A DNA stretch of 26,415 nucleotides, from positions 1-26,415 of the forward strand of contig CAAGHB010000071.1 in assembly GCA_900769535.1 (NCBI GenBank). The letters run 5' to 3'. This document shows positions 14,632-23,934 of this stretch, one piece after another. How positions within the stretch are numbered: position 1 is the stretch's first letter; each line of letters opens with the position of its first letter. The notes below the pieces were generated by a model. It saw only the letters and a list, made by a program, of their open reading frames with translations, had not been told where the DNA came from and made no database searches. The position numbers were made by a program, and so were the translations under genes. Origin of the DNA: Clostridia bacterium (GTDB lineage Bacteria; Bacillota; Clostridia; Oscillospirales; Acutalibacteraceae).

Positions 14632-15509
14632 TGAGCGCAGAAGGATTGCTTAGTAAATATTCAGCAGTATTTGATGAAAATATCGCTTCATTCATTCCTG
14701 ATAAAAACGTTAATTATTCATCAGTAATTAACGCCGCAGATTACAGTTTATCCGCAGGAGGAAAAAGAATAAGACCTGCTCTTATAATGGAATTTTGCCG
14801 CATTTTCAGCGATGATTTCAGCGTTTCTGTTCCTGCTGCGTGTGCAATTGAGATGATTCATACATATTCTCTGATTCATGACGATTTGCCCTGTATGGAT
14901 AATGACGATTTAAGACGCGGAAAGCCATCGTGTCACATAAAATTTGGCGAGGACATTGCGCTTCTCGCAGGTGATGGATTACAGTCACTCGCGTTTGAAA
15001 CAATGACAAAATTAGATGCTGACAGCGATAAAATTGTTAAATCGATTGCTTGTCTTTCTGAATGCTGCGGTATTAACGGAATGGTAGGAGGTCAGGTTAT
15101 CGACCTCGAAAGCGAAAATAAAGAAATAAGCTTTGACACTCTTGTACTGCTTCAACGGCTTAAAACCGGTAAACTTATCGAAGCCGCTGTTAAAATCGGT
15201 TGTATTATCGGCGGTGCAGACGATGAAAAAATTAAATCTTGCGTTGCTTACGCTGAAAATATCGGTTTAGCATTTCAAATTCGCGATGACATACTCGACG
15301 TTATCGGCGACCAAACCCTTCTTGGAAAACCCATTGGCAGCGATAACGAGGAAATGAAAACCACCTTTTTATCGTTTATGTCAATAGATGAAGCAGAAAA
15401 AAAAATACGCGACCTTACCGAAAAAGCAAAAGCGTCACTGGCGTTTTTAGGTGAAAGGGCTAATGACCTTTGCGATTTAGCCGATTACCTCGCATTAAGA
15501 AATTATTAA
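14631..15509 (+). CDS. ispA: Geranylgeranyl/farnesyl diphosphate synthase
   Basis: This trans-prenyltransferase condenses isopentenyl diphosphate with allylic diphosphates for the isoprenoids needed in cell-wall carrier lipids and quinones. The 292 residues show GGKRIRP (about 43-49), the first aspartate motif DDLPCMDNDDLRRG (84-97), GQVIDL, KTG, and the second aspartate motif in FQIRDDILD. It is next to xseB and dxs, the standard Firmicute arrangement. The product chain length cannot be fixed from sequence alone. Confidence 0.96.
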   Translation: MSAEGLLSKYSAVFDENIASFIPDKNVNYSSVINAADYSLSAGGKRIRPALIMEFCRIFSDDFSVSVPAACAIEMIHTYSLIHDDLPCMDNDDLRRGKPSCHIKFGEDIALLAGDGLQSLAFETMTKLDADSDKIVKSIACLSECCGINGMVGGQVIDLESENKEISFDTLVLLQRLKTGKLIEAAVKIGCIIGGADDEKIKSCVAYAENIGLAFQIRDDILDVIGDQTLLGKPIGSDNEEMKTTFLSFMSIDEAEKKIRDLTEKAKASLAFLGERANDLCDLADYLALRNY

Positions 15510-15525
15510 AATTAAGTGGTATAAA

Positions 15526-17331
15526 ATGATTTTAAAAGATATAAAAAAACCAGATGATTTAAAAAAAATACCGTCCGATAAGCTCCCTGAACTTTGTGAC
15601 GAAATCAGAAATGAACTTATCTCCACGGTATCTAATACAGGCGGCCATCTCGCATCTAATTTAGGTGTTGTCGAGCTGACCGTTGCCTTGCATTTGGTTT
15701 TTAATTCTCCCGAGGATTCGGTTATATTCGACGTAGGGCATCAAAGCTATGTTCATAAGCTGCTTACAGGTCGTTACGATAGATTTTCCACCTTGCGTAA
15801 AAAAGGCGGATTATCCGGCTTTATGAATCCAAAGGAAAGCATTTACGACCCTTTTATTTCAGGACATAGCAGTACCTCGCTCTCGTCAGGATTTGGTATT
15901 GCAAAGGCGAATTCGATGCAGAATAAAGAGGGTAGGGTAATATGCGTAATCGGAGACGGCGCTTTAACAGGCGGACTTGCCTACGAGGCGTTAAATAACA
16001 TAGGCCGTTCAAACGAGAACATGATTATAATTCTCAATGACAACAAAATGTCTATTTCTAAAAATGTTGGCGCCATGGCAAAATATTTGTCAGATGTTAG
16101 AACACGTTCATCATATATAAGCACAAAACGAAGTGTAAAAATTAAAATAAACAAAATCCCCTTGATCGGCAAACCGATTTCAAGGTTAATTGAAAAGGTG
16201 AAGCAGGCCGTTAAGTATATCGTATTAAAGCAAAATATGTTTGAATCGCTTGGTTTCTATTATCTTGGTCCTGTTGACGGCCACGATATATATAAAATGA
16301 TTGACGTACTTAAATCGGCCAAGGAAATCATCAATAAGCCCATTGTCGTTCACGCAGTTACTATAAAGGGAAAGGGATATGATTTTGCCGAATCCAGCCC
16401 CGAAAGCTATCACGGAGTTTCATCGTTTAATCAAGATGAAGGAGTACAATCAATTTCGTACGGCTATTCCGAAGCTTTTGGTGACGCCTTATGCGAATTG
16501 GCCGAAAATAATGGTAAAATATGTGCTATTACTGCTGCTATGGCTGACGGCACAGGACTTTCAAAATTTTCTGAAAAATACCCCGACAGATTCTTTGACG
16601 TAGGAATCGCCGAACAGCACGCAGTTACATTTTCGGCAGGGCTGGCAAGTAACGGGATGATTCCTGTATTTGCCGTATATTCTTCATTCCTGCAACGAGC
16701 ATTTGACCAAATTATTCACGACTGTTCAATTATTCCGCAGCACGTTGTCTTTTGTATCGACAGGGCAGGAATAGTTGGCCGTGACGGCGCTACTCATAAC
16801 GGACTTTTTGACGTCGCCTATCTGTCACAAATACCGGGGATTTCAATTTTTGCGCCTTCCAATTATAGTGAACTTAAAGAAATGCTTGATGTAGCAGTTA
16901 ATCAACGTAACGGTGTATGCGCTGTAAGATATCCTCGAACGGTAGAGCCCGATAACGCTGTAAACAACTATCAGGCAAAACCTTATTTTATAAAAGAGGT
17001 TGACCATTCAAAAATCATCGTTACCTACGGAAATTTATTCAACTACGCTGATAAAACCGGCTGCTCGGTATGTAAAATAAATGAGCTTAAAGTTGATGAA
17101 ATCCTTATTAACGAGTTAAACAAATACGGTGAGATTTTCTTCTTTGAGGAAGGTATTGAAAACGGCGGCTTCGGTCAAATACTTGCCGCGCAATTACTTG
17201 AATCAGGATACAAAGGAAAATATCGTATTACAGCTATTAACGAATTTGTTTCACAGGATGATATTGGTGAGCTTTTAAAACAATATATGCTTGATACCGC
17301 TTCAATGAACAGAATCGTTTCGGAGGAATAA
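15526..17331 (+). CDS. dxs: 1-deoxy-D-xylulose-5-phosphate synthase
   Basis: Dxs makes DXP from pyruvate and glyceraldehyde 3-phosphate with thiamine diphosphate, the first step of the MEP pathway. The 601 residues show NTGGHLASNLG (about 38-48), GHQSYVHKLLTGR, GHSSTSLS, the ThDP signature GDGALTGG...NDN (143-173), the catalytic glutamate in DVGIAEQH, and DRAGIVGRDGATHNG. It is slightly shorter than the usual 620 residues, mostly at the C-terminus. It lies 16 bp after ispA. Confidence 0.98.
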   Translation: MILKDIKKPDDLKKIPSDKLPELCDEIRNELISTVSNTGGHLASNLGVVELTVALHLVFNSPEDSVIFDVGHQSYVHKLLTGRYDRFSTLRKKGGLSGFMNPKESIYDPFISGHSSTSLSSGFGIAKANSMQNKEGRVICVIGDGALTGGLAYEALNNIGRSNENMIIILNDNKMSISKNVGAMAKYLSDVRTRSSYISTKRSVKIKINKIPLIGKPISRLIEKVKQAVKYIVLKQNMFESLGFYYLGPVDGHDIYKMIDVLKSAKEIINKPIVVHAVTIKGKGYDFAESSPESYHGVSSFNQDEGVQSISYGYSEAFGDALCELAENNGKICAITAAMADGTGLSKFSEKYPDRFFDVGIAEQHAVTFSAGLASNGMIPVFAVYSSFLQRAFDQIIHDCSIIPQHVVFCIDRAGIVGRDGATHNGLFDVAYLSQIPGISIFAPSNYSELKEMLDVAVNQRNGVCAVRYPRTVEPDNAVNNYQAKPYFIKEVDHSKIIVTYGNLFNYADKTGCSVCKINELKVDEILINELNKYGEIFFFEEGIENGGFGQILAAQLLESGYKGKYRITAINEFVSQDDIGELLKQYMLDTASMNRIVSEE

Positions 17332-17333
17332 TA

Positions 17334-18152
17334 TTGAAGGAAAAATTAAGACTCGATACCGCTGTATTTGAGCAGGGCTTTTGCGAAAGCAGAGAAAAGG
17401 CAAAGGCGCTCATTATGGCAGGATGTGTATATGTTAATAATCAAAAGCAGGACAAGCCGGGAACTACAATAAAGCCGGATGATATGATTGAAGTTAGGGA
17501 TAATTCATTAAAATATGTCAGCCGTGGCGGTTTAAAGCTTGAAAAGGCGATGAAAAACTTTGACATTTCGCTTAATAACTGTATATGCGCTGACATCGGG
17601 GCTTCAACCGGCGGATTTACCGACTGTATGCTTCAAAACGGAGCATCAAAGGTATACGCTATCGACGTTGGTTACGGCCAGCTTGCATGGAAACTGCGCT
17701 GTGATGAAAGGGTAATTAACCTCGAGAGAACTAATTTTAGGTATGTCACCGACGAAATTATATCCGACAAACTCGATTTTGCAAGTGTTGACGTATCGTT
17801 TATTTCGTTAAAGCTGATTGTTCCCGTAATGAAAACGCTTTTAGCGGAAAACGCTGAGGCAGTATGCTTAATCAAACCGCAATTTGAAGCAGGTAGGGAA
17901 CAGGTAGGCAAAAAAGGCGTTGTAAAGGACAGGTCAGTACACGTTAAGGTAGTTGAAGGAATACTCGACTTTATCATAAACGACTGCGGTATGACGGTAT
18001 TAAACCTTGATTATTCTCCAATTAAAGGCCCTCAGGGCAACATTGAATACCTCGTACATATACTTAATAACAACATCGGCGAAAACAGAGCATCTACAAC
18101 TGCAATAGACGTAGTTACATCGTCACATGAACAACTCGATAAAAAGGAGTGA
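17334..18152 (+). CDS. tlyA: TlyA family rRNA 2'-O-methyltransferase / YqxC
   Basis: TlyA proteins methylate rRNA (in mycobacteria 16S C1409 and 23S C1920); hemolysin labels are historical. The 272 residues have an N-terminal S4 RNA-binding domain (about 4-62), then an FtsJ-type methyltransferase domain with KYVSRGGLKLEKA, the SAM site ADIGASTGGFTDCML (about 86-100), YAIDVGYGQLAWKLR and LIKPQFEAGRE. The start is a TTG at 17334 with GGAGG upstream, at the dxs stop. Target sites in this organism are not known. Confidence 0.95.
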   Translation: MKEKLRLDTAVFEQGFCESREKAKALIMAGCVYVNNQKQDKPGTTIKPDDMIEVRDNSLKYVSRGGLKLEKAMKNFDISLNNCICADIGASTGGFTDCMLQNGASKVYAIDVGYGQLAWKLRCDERVINLERTNFRYVTDEIISDKLDFASVDVSFISLKLIVPVMKTLLAENAEAVCLIKPQFEAGREQVGKKGVVKDRSVHVKVVEGILDFIINDCGMTVLNLDYSPIKGPQGNIEYLVHILNNNIGENRASTTAIDVVTSSHEQLDKKE

Positions 18153-18157
18153 TAATA

Positions 18158-18952
18158 TTGACATTTGGCCTTTATTATATTGAATGCTGTACCGAAACTG
18201 TATCCAAGGTACAGAATTTTGTTAAAGAAAAGGGTTGCAATTCTATTGTATTAGATAAGGAAAATCTACATAAAGCTGCTGATTGCGACTTTATTATATC
18301 AATCGGCGGGGACGGAACAATGCTCAGGGCTGCAAAGCTTGCCTCCCAATATAATAAATCGGTTATCGGTATAAATTGCGGACACTTTGGATATCTGGCC
18401 GAGCTCGAAGCAAATGAAATCGCTTTGATTGAAAGAATTATTAACAATGAATATTTAATCGAACACAGAAAAATGATGAATATAACACTTGAAAAATCAG
18501 GAGAAACGTTTACTGCTCTTAATGACACAGTAATTCAGCGTTCAAATAATTCGAGCATTGCCGAAATAACAGTTTCAAGCAAGGATAAACCGTTTTTGAA
18601 GGTTAATGCCGACGGAATCATTATTGCTACTCCAACCGGCTCTACTGCATATTCAATGTCAGCCGGCGGACCGATTGTTGACCCAAGTGTTGACGGAATA
18701 ATTTTAAATTCAATTTGCGCTCATTCACTTTTTGACCGTCCGATTATTTTAAACGGAAACAGCGAAATAAAACTGAACGCAAAAACAAGATATGCCGATG
18801 ATACCGTGTTCCTTACGGTTGACGGAGATGTTACCGTTAAACTTGACCCCGACGACACTGTAAAAATCAGCATAAACAGAGAGAAAACGGCTGATTTTAT
18901 AAAGATTAAGGATGATTCCTTTTACAGTACATTAAGAAGTAAAATGATATAG
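18158..18952 (+). CDS. nadK: NAD kinase
   Basis: NadK phosphorylates NAD to NADP. From the TTG at 18158 the protein has 264 residues, with GGDGT (50-54), GINCGHFGYL, NDTVIQR (the NDxxxxR region) and TPTGSTAYSMSAGGPI. I reject the GTG at 18149 because it abuts the AAGGAG at 18144-18149, while the TTG is 8 bases away. It overlaps nothing but follows tlyA within 5 bp. Confidence 0.95.
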   Translation: MTFGLYYIECCTETVSKVQNFVKEKGCNSIVLDKENLHKAADCDFIISIGGDGTMLRAAKLASQYNKSVIGINCGHFGYLAELEANEIALIERIINNEYLIEHRKMMNITLEKSGETFTALNDTVIQRSNNSSIAEITVSSKDKPFLKVNADGIIIATPTGSTAYSMSAGGPIVDPSVDGIILNSICAHSLFDRPIILNGNSEIKLNAKTRYADDTVFLTVDGDVTVKLDPDDTVKISINREKTADFIKIKDDSFYSTLRSKMI

Positions 18953-18965
18953 GTGGATTAAAAAT

Positions 18966-19412
18966 ATGAAAAAACATCGCCATAGTAAAATTATTGAGCT
19001 TATAAACACATATCCTATCGAAACGCAGGAGGAGATGCAGTCTGCGCTTTTAAAGGTTGGCTTTAATGTCACACAGGCAACCGTTTCACGTGATATTAAG
19101 CAACTCGGACTAATAAAGGCACAGGATAAAAACGGACGATACAGATATGTTACATCACGTACCGAAAGTTCAAGCGAAACAAATTATATCATACTTATCA
19201 GCTCAATTATCAGTATTGAGTATGCGCTCAACAATGTTGTTATCAAATGTCATACCGGTATGGCACAAGCAGTATGCGCAAAGCTTGATGCAATGAATAT
19301 GCAAGGAATTCTTGGTACAATAGCAGGGGAGGATACGATTTTAATTATCACCCGAAGCCAAGAGGATTCCGTTACACTTTGTAAGGAACTCAACAATATT
19401 ATAAAAAAATAA
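18966..19412 (+). CDS. argR: Arginine repressor ArgR/AhrC
   Basis: ArgR is a hexameric arginine-sensing regulator of arginine synthesis and breakdown. The 148 residues have the winged-helix N-terminal domain (about 1-65, with VTQATVSRDIKQLGLIKA) and the C-terminal arginine-binding domain with GMAQAVCAKLD and GTIAGEDTILII. Its place before recN is the conserved Firmicute order. Confidence 0.97.
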   Translation: MKKHRHSKIIELINTYPIETQEEMQSALLKVGFNVTQATVSRDIKQLGLIKAQDKNGRYRYVTSRTESSSETNYIILISSIISIEYALNNVVIKCHTGMAQAVCAKLDAMNMQGILGTIAGEDTILIITRSQEDSVTLCKELNNIIKK

Positions 19413-19424
19413 TCGGAGATAGAT

Positions 19425-21086
19425 ATGCTTGAAACACTGTATATCGAAAATGTTGCAGTTATTGAATCGGCAGAGATAAATTTTACCGAAGGATTTAATG
19501 TATTAACAGGTGAAACCGGCGCAGGTAAATCAATTATTATCAATTCAATAAACGCAATTTTGGGTGAAAGAACCCCAAAGGATATAATCAGAAACGGCTG
19601 TGATTATGCTTTGATCACGGCCCAGTTCAGCGTTTCAAAATCCATTCAAAAATTGCTTAACGAACTCGACTATACTTGTGACGAAGGCACACTTCTTATC
19701 TCGCGAAGAATTTCTATCGACGGAAGAAATAATATTAGAATTAACGGTAAACCTGCCAATGTAAGCATATTGCGCGAAATCGGAGTAAATCTTATAAATA
19801 TTCACGGGCAGCATGATTCACAGCGTCTCTTAAATTCCGAAAGTCACCTTTCTTTCATTGATGCATTAGCGAATAACGGGGACATATATAACGAGTATAT
19901 TTCAAGCTATAAGAAGCTTGTAGAAATTAAGCATAAGATAAAGGATTTAACCGAAAACAACAATATTAGTTCTGATTTAAAAGAAATGCTCGAATTTCAA
20001 ATCAAAGAACTGGAAGAAGCAAACATTAAACCTGGCGAAAAGGAATCACTTGAAGCTCGTCGGAGCATCATCAAAAACTCGGAAAAGATAAAGCATATTA
20101 TCGATTTTGCAAAAAATTCTTTAAATTATTCTGATAACAACAGCTCTGTTTGCGATATGTTGAGGATTTGCGCCTCAAATTTTGAAGAATTTGCTGATAT
20201 TGATGGAAAATTTAAGGCAATTTCTGAACGATTTAAGTGCTTAGAAATTGAGGGTAGGGAACTGCTCAGTGACCTTGTCTCCGATTTTAATGAATACGAT
20301 TACGATGAATACGAACTTGACGAAATTGAAAAGCGTCTTGATACCATTTATGGTCTATCATTTAAATATGGCACCGAAGAAGAAATGTTAAAATACCTTG
20401 ACGAAGCGAAAACACGGCTCGATACAATTGTAAATTTTGACGGTATAATTTCTAAACTTGAAAATGAATTTACCGATTTACTTGATAAAACAAAGAAAAT
20501 TTCACAAAAGCTAACCCAAAGCAGAATAGAAACAGCAGAAAAATTTGATAGGGAAATTGCCTACCAGTTACAATTCCTCAATATGCCGTTTGTAAAATTT
20601 AAGACAGAAATTACTAATACAAAGCTTACAACTAAGGGTGCAGAGACACTCGAATTTCTTATTTCAACAAACCCGGGTGAACCGCCTAAACCGCTTATTA
20701 AAATTGCTTCCGGAGGCGAACTTTCGCGAATTATGTTAGCAATAAAAACCGTGCTTTCCGATGCCGATTTGGTTAGTACATTAATATTTGACGAAATTGA
20801 TACGGGAATAAGCGGAAATGCGGCGCAAAAGGTCGGAATAAAATTAAAACAAATTTCGTTTGATAAACAGGTAATATGTGTTACCCATTTGGCTCAGATA
20901 GCGGCATTCGCAAAATCGCATTATCTTATTTCCAAATCAAGCGACAGCGATAAGTCGGTGACAAAAATTTCACTCATGAGTTTTGATGAAAGAGTAAATG
21001 AGATTTCGCGAATTATATCAGGCGGAGAAATTACTGAAAATATAAGAAATACCGCTATCGAAATGCTCAATAAATCATTGACTTGA
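19425..21086 (+). CDS. recN: DNA repair protein RecN
   Basis: RecN is an SMC-like ATPase that acts early at double-strand breaks. The 553 residues have Walker A GETGAGKS (29-36), NIHGQHDSQRLLN, a central coiled coil, the ABC signature SGGELSRIMLAIK and Walker B LIFDEIDTGISG, then CVTHLAQIAAFA. It is the last gene of the long run. In Bacillus spoIVB and spo0A follow; here tyrS does, which is a break in conserved order. Confidence 0.98.
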   Translation: MLETLYIENVAVIESAEINFTEGFNVLTGETGAGKSIIINSINAILGERTPKDIIRNGCDYALITAQFSVSKSIQKLLNELDYTCDEGTLLISRRISIDGRNNIRINGKPANVSILREIGVNLINIHGQHDSQRLLNSESHLSFIDALANNGDIYNEYISSYKKLVEIKHKIKDLTENNNISSDLKEMLEFQIKELEEANIKPGEKESLEARRSIIKNSEKIKHIIDFAKNSLNYSDNNSSVCDMLRICASNFEEFADIDGKFKAISERFKCLEIEGRELLSDLVSDFNEYDYDEYELDEIEKRLDTIYGLSFKYGTEEEMLKYLDEAKTRLDTIVNFDGIISKLENEFTDLLDKTKKISQKLTQSRIETAEKFDREIAYQLQFLNMPFVKFKTEITNTKLTTKGAETLEFLISTNPGEPPKPLIKIASGGELSRIMLAIKTVLSDADLVSTLIFDEIDTGISGNAAQKVGIKLKQISFDKQVICVTHLAQIAAFAKSHYLISKSSDSDKSVTKISLMSFDERVNEISRIISGGEITENIRNTAIEMLNKSLT

Positions 21087-21112
21087 CGATTTTTATGTGA
21101 TATAAATATAAT
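21083..21112 (+). promoter_or_regulatory. Sigma-A-type promoter of tyrS
   Basis: TTGACG (21083-21088), overlapping the recN stop codon, and TATAAT (21107-21112) are 18 bp apart. The start site near 21119 fits the 5' end of the T-box leader. Confidence 0.65.
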
Positions 21113-21118
21113 ATCGGC

Positions 21119-21385
21119 TTTGATGGAGAGAAGCAGTATACACTAAATGTTCAAAGAGAGCTTTTGTTTTGGTGAAAAAAAGCAGCATTTACTACTGATA
21201 TACACTCCGGAGCTAAAATACTGAACGTTTTATATACTATTAGGTGTTTTCGGTTTATGCCCGTTAAAGCGTATGTGATACGTATTAAACGTACCCGCAA
21301 AGGTTGTATTGGCAACAATGCGACAAATTGAGGTGGTAACACGAAATTTTTTCGTCCTCTGCTTGAACGGCAGAGGACTTTTTTA
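21119..21385 (+). promoter_or_regulatory. Tyrosine-specific T-box leader
   Basis: This leader senses uncharged tRNA-Tyr and controls tyrS transcription. Seen are AGTA (21135-21138) for the specifier-loop E motif, AGAGAGC and GGTG for the Stem I head, and GATA followed by TAC (21201-21203) as the probable Tyr specifier, then ACTCCGGAGC. The T-box sequence is AGGTGGTAACACG (21331-21343), whose TGGT would match a tRNA ending A-CCA, as in tRNA-Tyr. The terminator is GTCCTCTGC/GCAGAGGAC (21354-21378) plus a T run. A second TAC (21193-21195) is an alternative specifier with the same meaning. Confidence 0.95.
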
Positions 21386-21409
21386 TTATCAGAAGGAGAG
21401 TATAAAACA

Positions 21410-22621
21410 ATGACAATTTATGACGAACTTGTTGCTCGCGGACTTATCGCACAGGTAACCGACGAGGACGAAATCAAAGAGTTAATAAATAACGGAAAGG
21501 CAGTATTTTATATCGGCTTTGACCCGACGGCTGATAGCTTGCACGTAGGTCATTTTATGGCGCTTTGCCTTATGAAGCGTCTGCAAATGGCAGGAAACCG
21601 TCCGATAGCACTTCTCGGCGGTGGTACAGGTATGATTGGCGACCCGTCAGGTCGCAGTGATATGCGAAAAATGCTTACAAAAGAGGATATTGACCATAAT
21701 ATCAGCTGTTTCAAGGAGCAGATGAGCAAGTTTATTGAATTCGGCGAAGATAAAGCTATGATGGTAAACAATGCTGATTGGCTGCTTGACCTTAATTACG
21801 TTGACCTTTTGCGCGAGGTTGGTGCCTGCTTCTCGGTTAATAATATGCTTCGTGCAGAATGCTATAAGCAACGCATGGCAAAAGGTCTCAGCTTCCTTGA
21901 ATTCAACTATATGATAATGCAGAGCTACGATTTCTATCATTTATTTAAGGAATACGGCTGTAATATGCAGTTTGGCGGCGATGATCAGTGGTCAAATATG
22001 CTTGGCGGTACCGAGCTTATCCGCAGAAAGCTTGGCAAAGACGCTTACGCTATGACAATTACATTACTTATGAATTCAGAAGGAAAGAAAATGGGAAAAA
22101 CTGCCAACGGCGCAGTTTGGCTTGATCCGAAAAAGACATCACCGTACGAATTTTATCAGTATTGGCGCAATGTCGGTGACGGAGACGTACTTAAATGTAT
22201 CAGAATGCTTACATTTCTGCCTCTTGAACAGATTGATGAAATGGATAGCTGGGAGGGAAGTCAGCTCAATAAGGCAAAGGAAATCCTCGCGTTTGAATTG
22301 ACCAAGCTCGTTCACGGCGAAGAAGAAGCTACAAAGGCGCAGACTGCCGCAAGCGCCTTGTTCGGCTCAGGCGCAAATACTGACGATATGCCTTCGACGG
22401 AGATTGACTCATACGAAATGTCAATTCTCGACGTAATGCTTACAGCAGGACTTGTTCCGTCAAAAAAGGAAGCACGCCGCTTAATTGAGCAAGGTGGCGT
22501 TGCCGTTAATAATGAAAAGGTTACTGACGCTAATATGATTTTATCAAATGAATTTTTCGCTGACGGCTATGCAATTATCAAAAAAGGGAAAAAAGTATTC
22601 CATAAAATTATTGTAAAATAA
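21410..22621 (+). CDS. tyrS: Tyrosyl-tRNA synthetase
   Basis: TyrS charges tRNA-Tyr. The 403 residues show the class I HIGH motif as HVGH (45-48), the tyrosine-binding region YMIMQSYDF (about 167-175), FGGDDQWSN, the KMSKS motif as KMGKT (227-231), and a C-terminal S4 domain with KKEARRLIEQGGVAVNNEKV. This is the longer TyrZ-like bacterial subtype. AGAAGGAGAG precedes the ATG. It is transcribed alone under T-box control. Confidence 0.98.
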   Translation: MTIYDELVARGLIAQVTDEDEIKELINNGKAVFYIGFDPTADSLHVGHFMALCLMKRLQMAGNRPIALLGGGTGMIGDPSGRSDMRKMLTKEDIDHNISCFKEQMSKFIEFGEDKAMMVNNADWLLDLNYVDLLREVGACFSVNNMLRAECYKQRMAKGLSFLEFNYMIMQSYDFYHLFKEYGCNMQFGGDDQWSNMLGGTELIRRKLGKDAYAMTITLLMNSEGKKMGKTANGAVWLDPKKTSPYEFYQYWRNVGDGDVLKCIRMLTFLPLEQIDEMDSWEGSQLNKAKEILAFELTKLVHGEEEATKAQTAASALFGSGANTDDMPSTEIDSYEMSILDVMLTAGLVPSKKEARRLIEQGGVAVNNEKVTDANMILSNEFFADGYAIIKKGKKVFHKIIVK

Positions 22622-22627
22622 AAAATA

Positions 22628-22657
22628 TAAAAGACCGGTAAAATCCGGTCTTTTATT
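22628..22657 (+). terminator. Terminator after tyrS
   Basis: AAAAGACCGG and CCGGTCTTTT form a 10-bp stem around TAAAAT, followed by a T-rich tail. Confidence 0.9.
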
Positions 22658-22722
22658 ATTATGTAAAGTGTGATATTATAAAATAAAAATAAAAAAGGGC
22701 ATACCCCTAAAAAAACACATCC

Positions 22723-22752
22723 AATTATACAAAATGAATATTTTGTATAATT
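22723..22752. repeat. Perfect 13-bp inverted repeat upstream of the recombinase
   Basis: AATTATACAAAAT (22723-22735) is the exact inverse of ATTTTGTATAATT (22740-22752), with 4 bases between. It lies about 130 bp before the recombinase start in a gene-free stretch (22656-22883). An outer CCCCT/AGGGG pair could extend the dyad. No T run follows, so it is not a standard terminator. Confidence 0.75.
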
Positions 22753-22883
22753 GAGGGGAGTTAAAAAGGTGAAATTTTGGCTAAATAGCCCTTTGGATGA
22801 AATTTCCCATCTAATCAGTTTATTTTAAATGATACTTGCATCGTTTTAATAATTTCTATTCGATTTATGGAGGTGTTTTAATT

Positions 22884-23876
22884 TTGGATTATAATGAGTT
22901 CTCTCAGTTGCCACCCGTACTGCGTGATTACGTTACATATTTACAAACGATTAAATCTCGCTCGTCTGCTACCGTTAATGAATATTTCACCGACCTACGT
23001 ACATTCTTTCGTTTTTTAAAGGTTAAGCGTCAATTGGTTGATTCAGACATTGATTTTGAAAAAATTGACCTTACTGACATTGATATTGATTTTATCCGTA
23101 CCATTTCCTTAACCGACGGCTACGAATTTCTTGTTTTTTGTAAAAATGAACGCGATAATTCAGAAAAAACCCGTGCTCGCAAATGCTCCTCCTTGCGCTC
23201 ATTTTTTGGTTATATGACAAATAAATGTCATTTATTGGAAAACAATCCCATGGCGCAGCTTGAATTGCCAAAATCGAAAAAATCCTTACCCAAATACCTT
23301 ACATTAGAGCAAAGTTTAGAGCTTTTGAACGGCGTTTCCGGCGAATATAAAGAGCGTGATTACTGCATTTTGACGCTGTTTTTGAACTGTGGATTCCGTT
23401 TATCAGAGCTTTGTGGACTTAATTTGAACGATATTCGCACCGACAATACAGTTCGTGTGGTCGGTAAAGGTAACAAGGAACGAATAGTTTATCTAAATGA
23501 TGCTTGTTTAAATGCAATAAATGAATATTTAAAGGTGCGACCGGTTGACGGCGTACCTAATGACCATAAAAAAGCTCTGTTTTTAAGCAGGTTAAAGAAA
23601 CGTATCAGTAACAAGACCGTTCAGCACATTGTGTATTCGAATCTGGAACGAATTGGTCTTGGCGGTCAAGGATATTCTACACATAAATTGAGACATACTG
23701 CCGCAACGCTTATGTATCAATACGGAAACGTTGATATTCGTGTTTTAAAAGACATTTTAGGCCACGAAAATCTCGGCACGACACAGATTTATACTCATCT
23801 ATCTAATGAGCAAATCAAAAATGCCGTTGAAGCAAACCCCTTAGCAAATGCAAAACCAAAAAAAGAAAAGGAATAA
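22884..23876 (+). CDS. XerC/XerD-type tyrosine recombinase
   Basis: Xer recombinases resolve chromosome dimers at dif; related integrases move elements. The 330 residues have an N-terminal SAM-like core-binding domain (about 8-115) and a catalytic domain with R172 (CGFRLSELCGL), K195 (VVGKGNKER), H267 and R270 (STHKLRHTAATL), H294 (LGHENLGTTQIYTH) and nucleophile Y303. I start at the TTG at 22884 because GGAGGTG lies 9 bases upstream; longer frames run back to 22836. Close resemblance to housekeeping XerC/D favours a chromosomal role, but the neighbouring duplicated tRNA end keeps an integrase role possible. Confidence 0.9.
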   Translation: MDYNEFSQLPPVLRDYVTYLQTIKSRSSATVNEYFTDLRTFFRFLKVKRQLVDSDIDFEKIDLTDIDIDFIRTISLTDGYEFLVFCKNERDNSEKTRARKCSSLRSFFGYMTNKCHLLENNPMAQLELPKSKKSLPKYLTLEQSLELLNGVSGEYKERDYCILTLFLNCGFRLSELCGLNLNDIRTDNTVRVVGKGNKERIVYLNDACLNAINEYLKVRPVDGVPNDHKKALFLSRLKKRISNKTVQHIVYSNLERIGLGGQGYSTHKLRHTAATLMYQYGNVDIRVLKDILGHENLGTTQIYTHLSNEQIKNAVEANPLANAKPKKEKE

Positions 23877-23898
23877 CCTCTTCCCTATCGATATTATA

Positions 23899-23934
23899 AA
23901 AAAAGACATTCTCAAACGTGAGAATGTCTTTTTT
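23899..23934 (+). terminator. Terminator after the recombinase gene
   Basis: AAAAAGACATTCTCA and TGAGAATGTCTTTTT form a 15-bp stem around AACG, followed by T. The T run merges with the first copy of the duplicated tRNA 3' end. Confidence 0.9.

Noticed and set aside
22723..22752. Calling the inverted repeat a dif site
   Set aside because: The arm length and 4-bp centre do not fit the 11-6-11 Xer pattern, and I cannot align it with the Bacillus dif sequence; kept only as an unassigned repeat.
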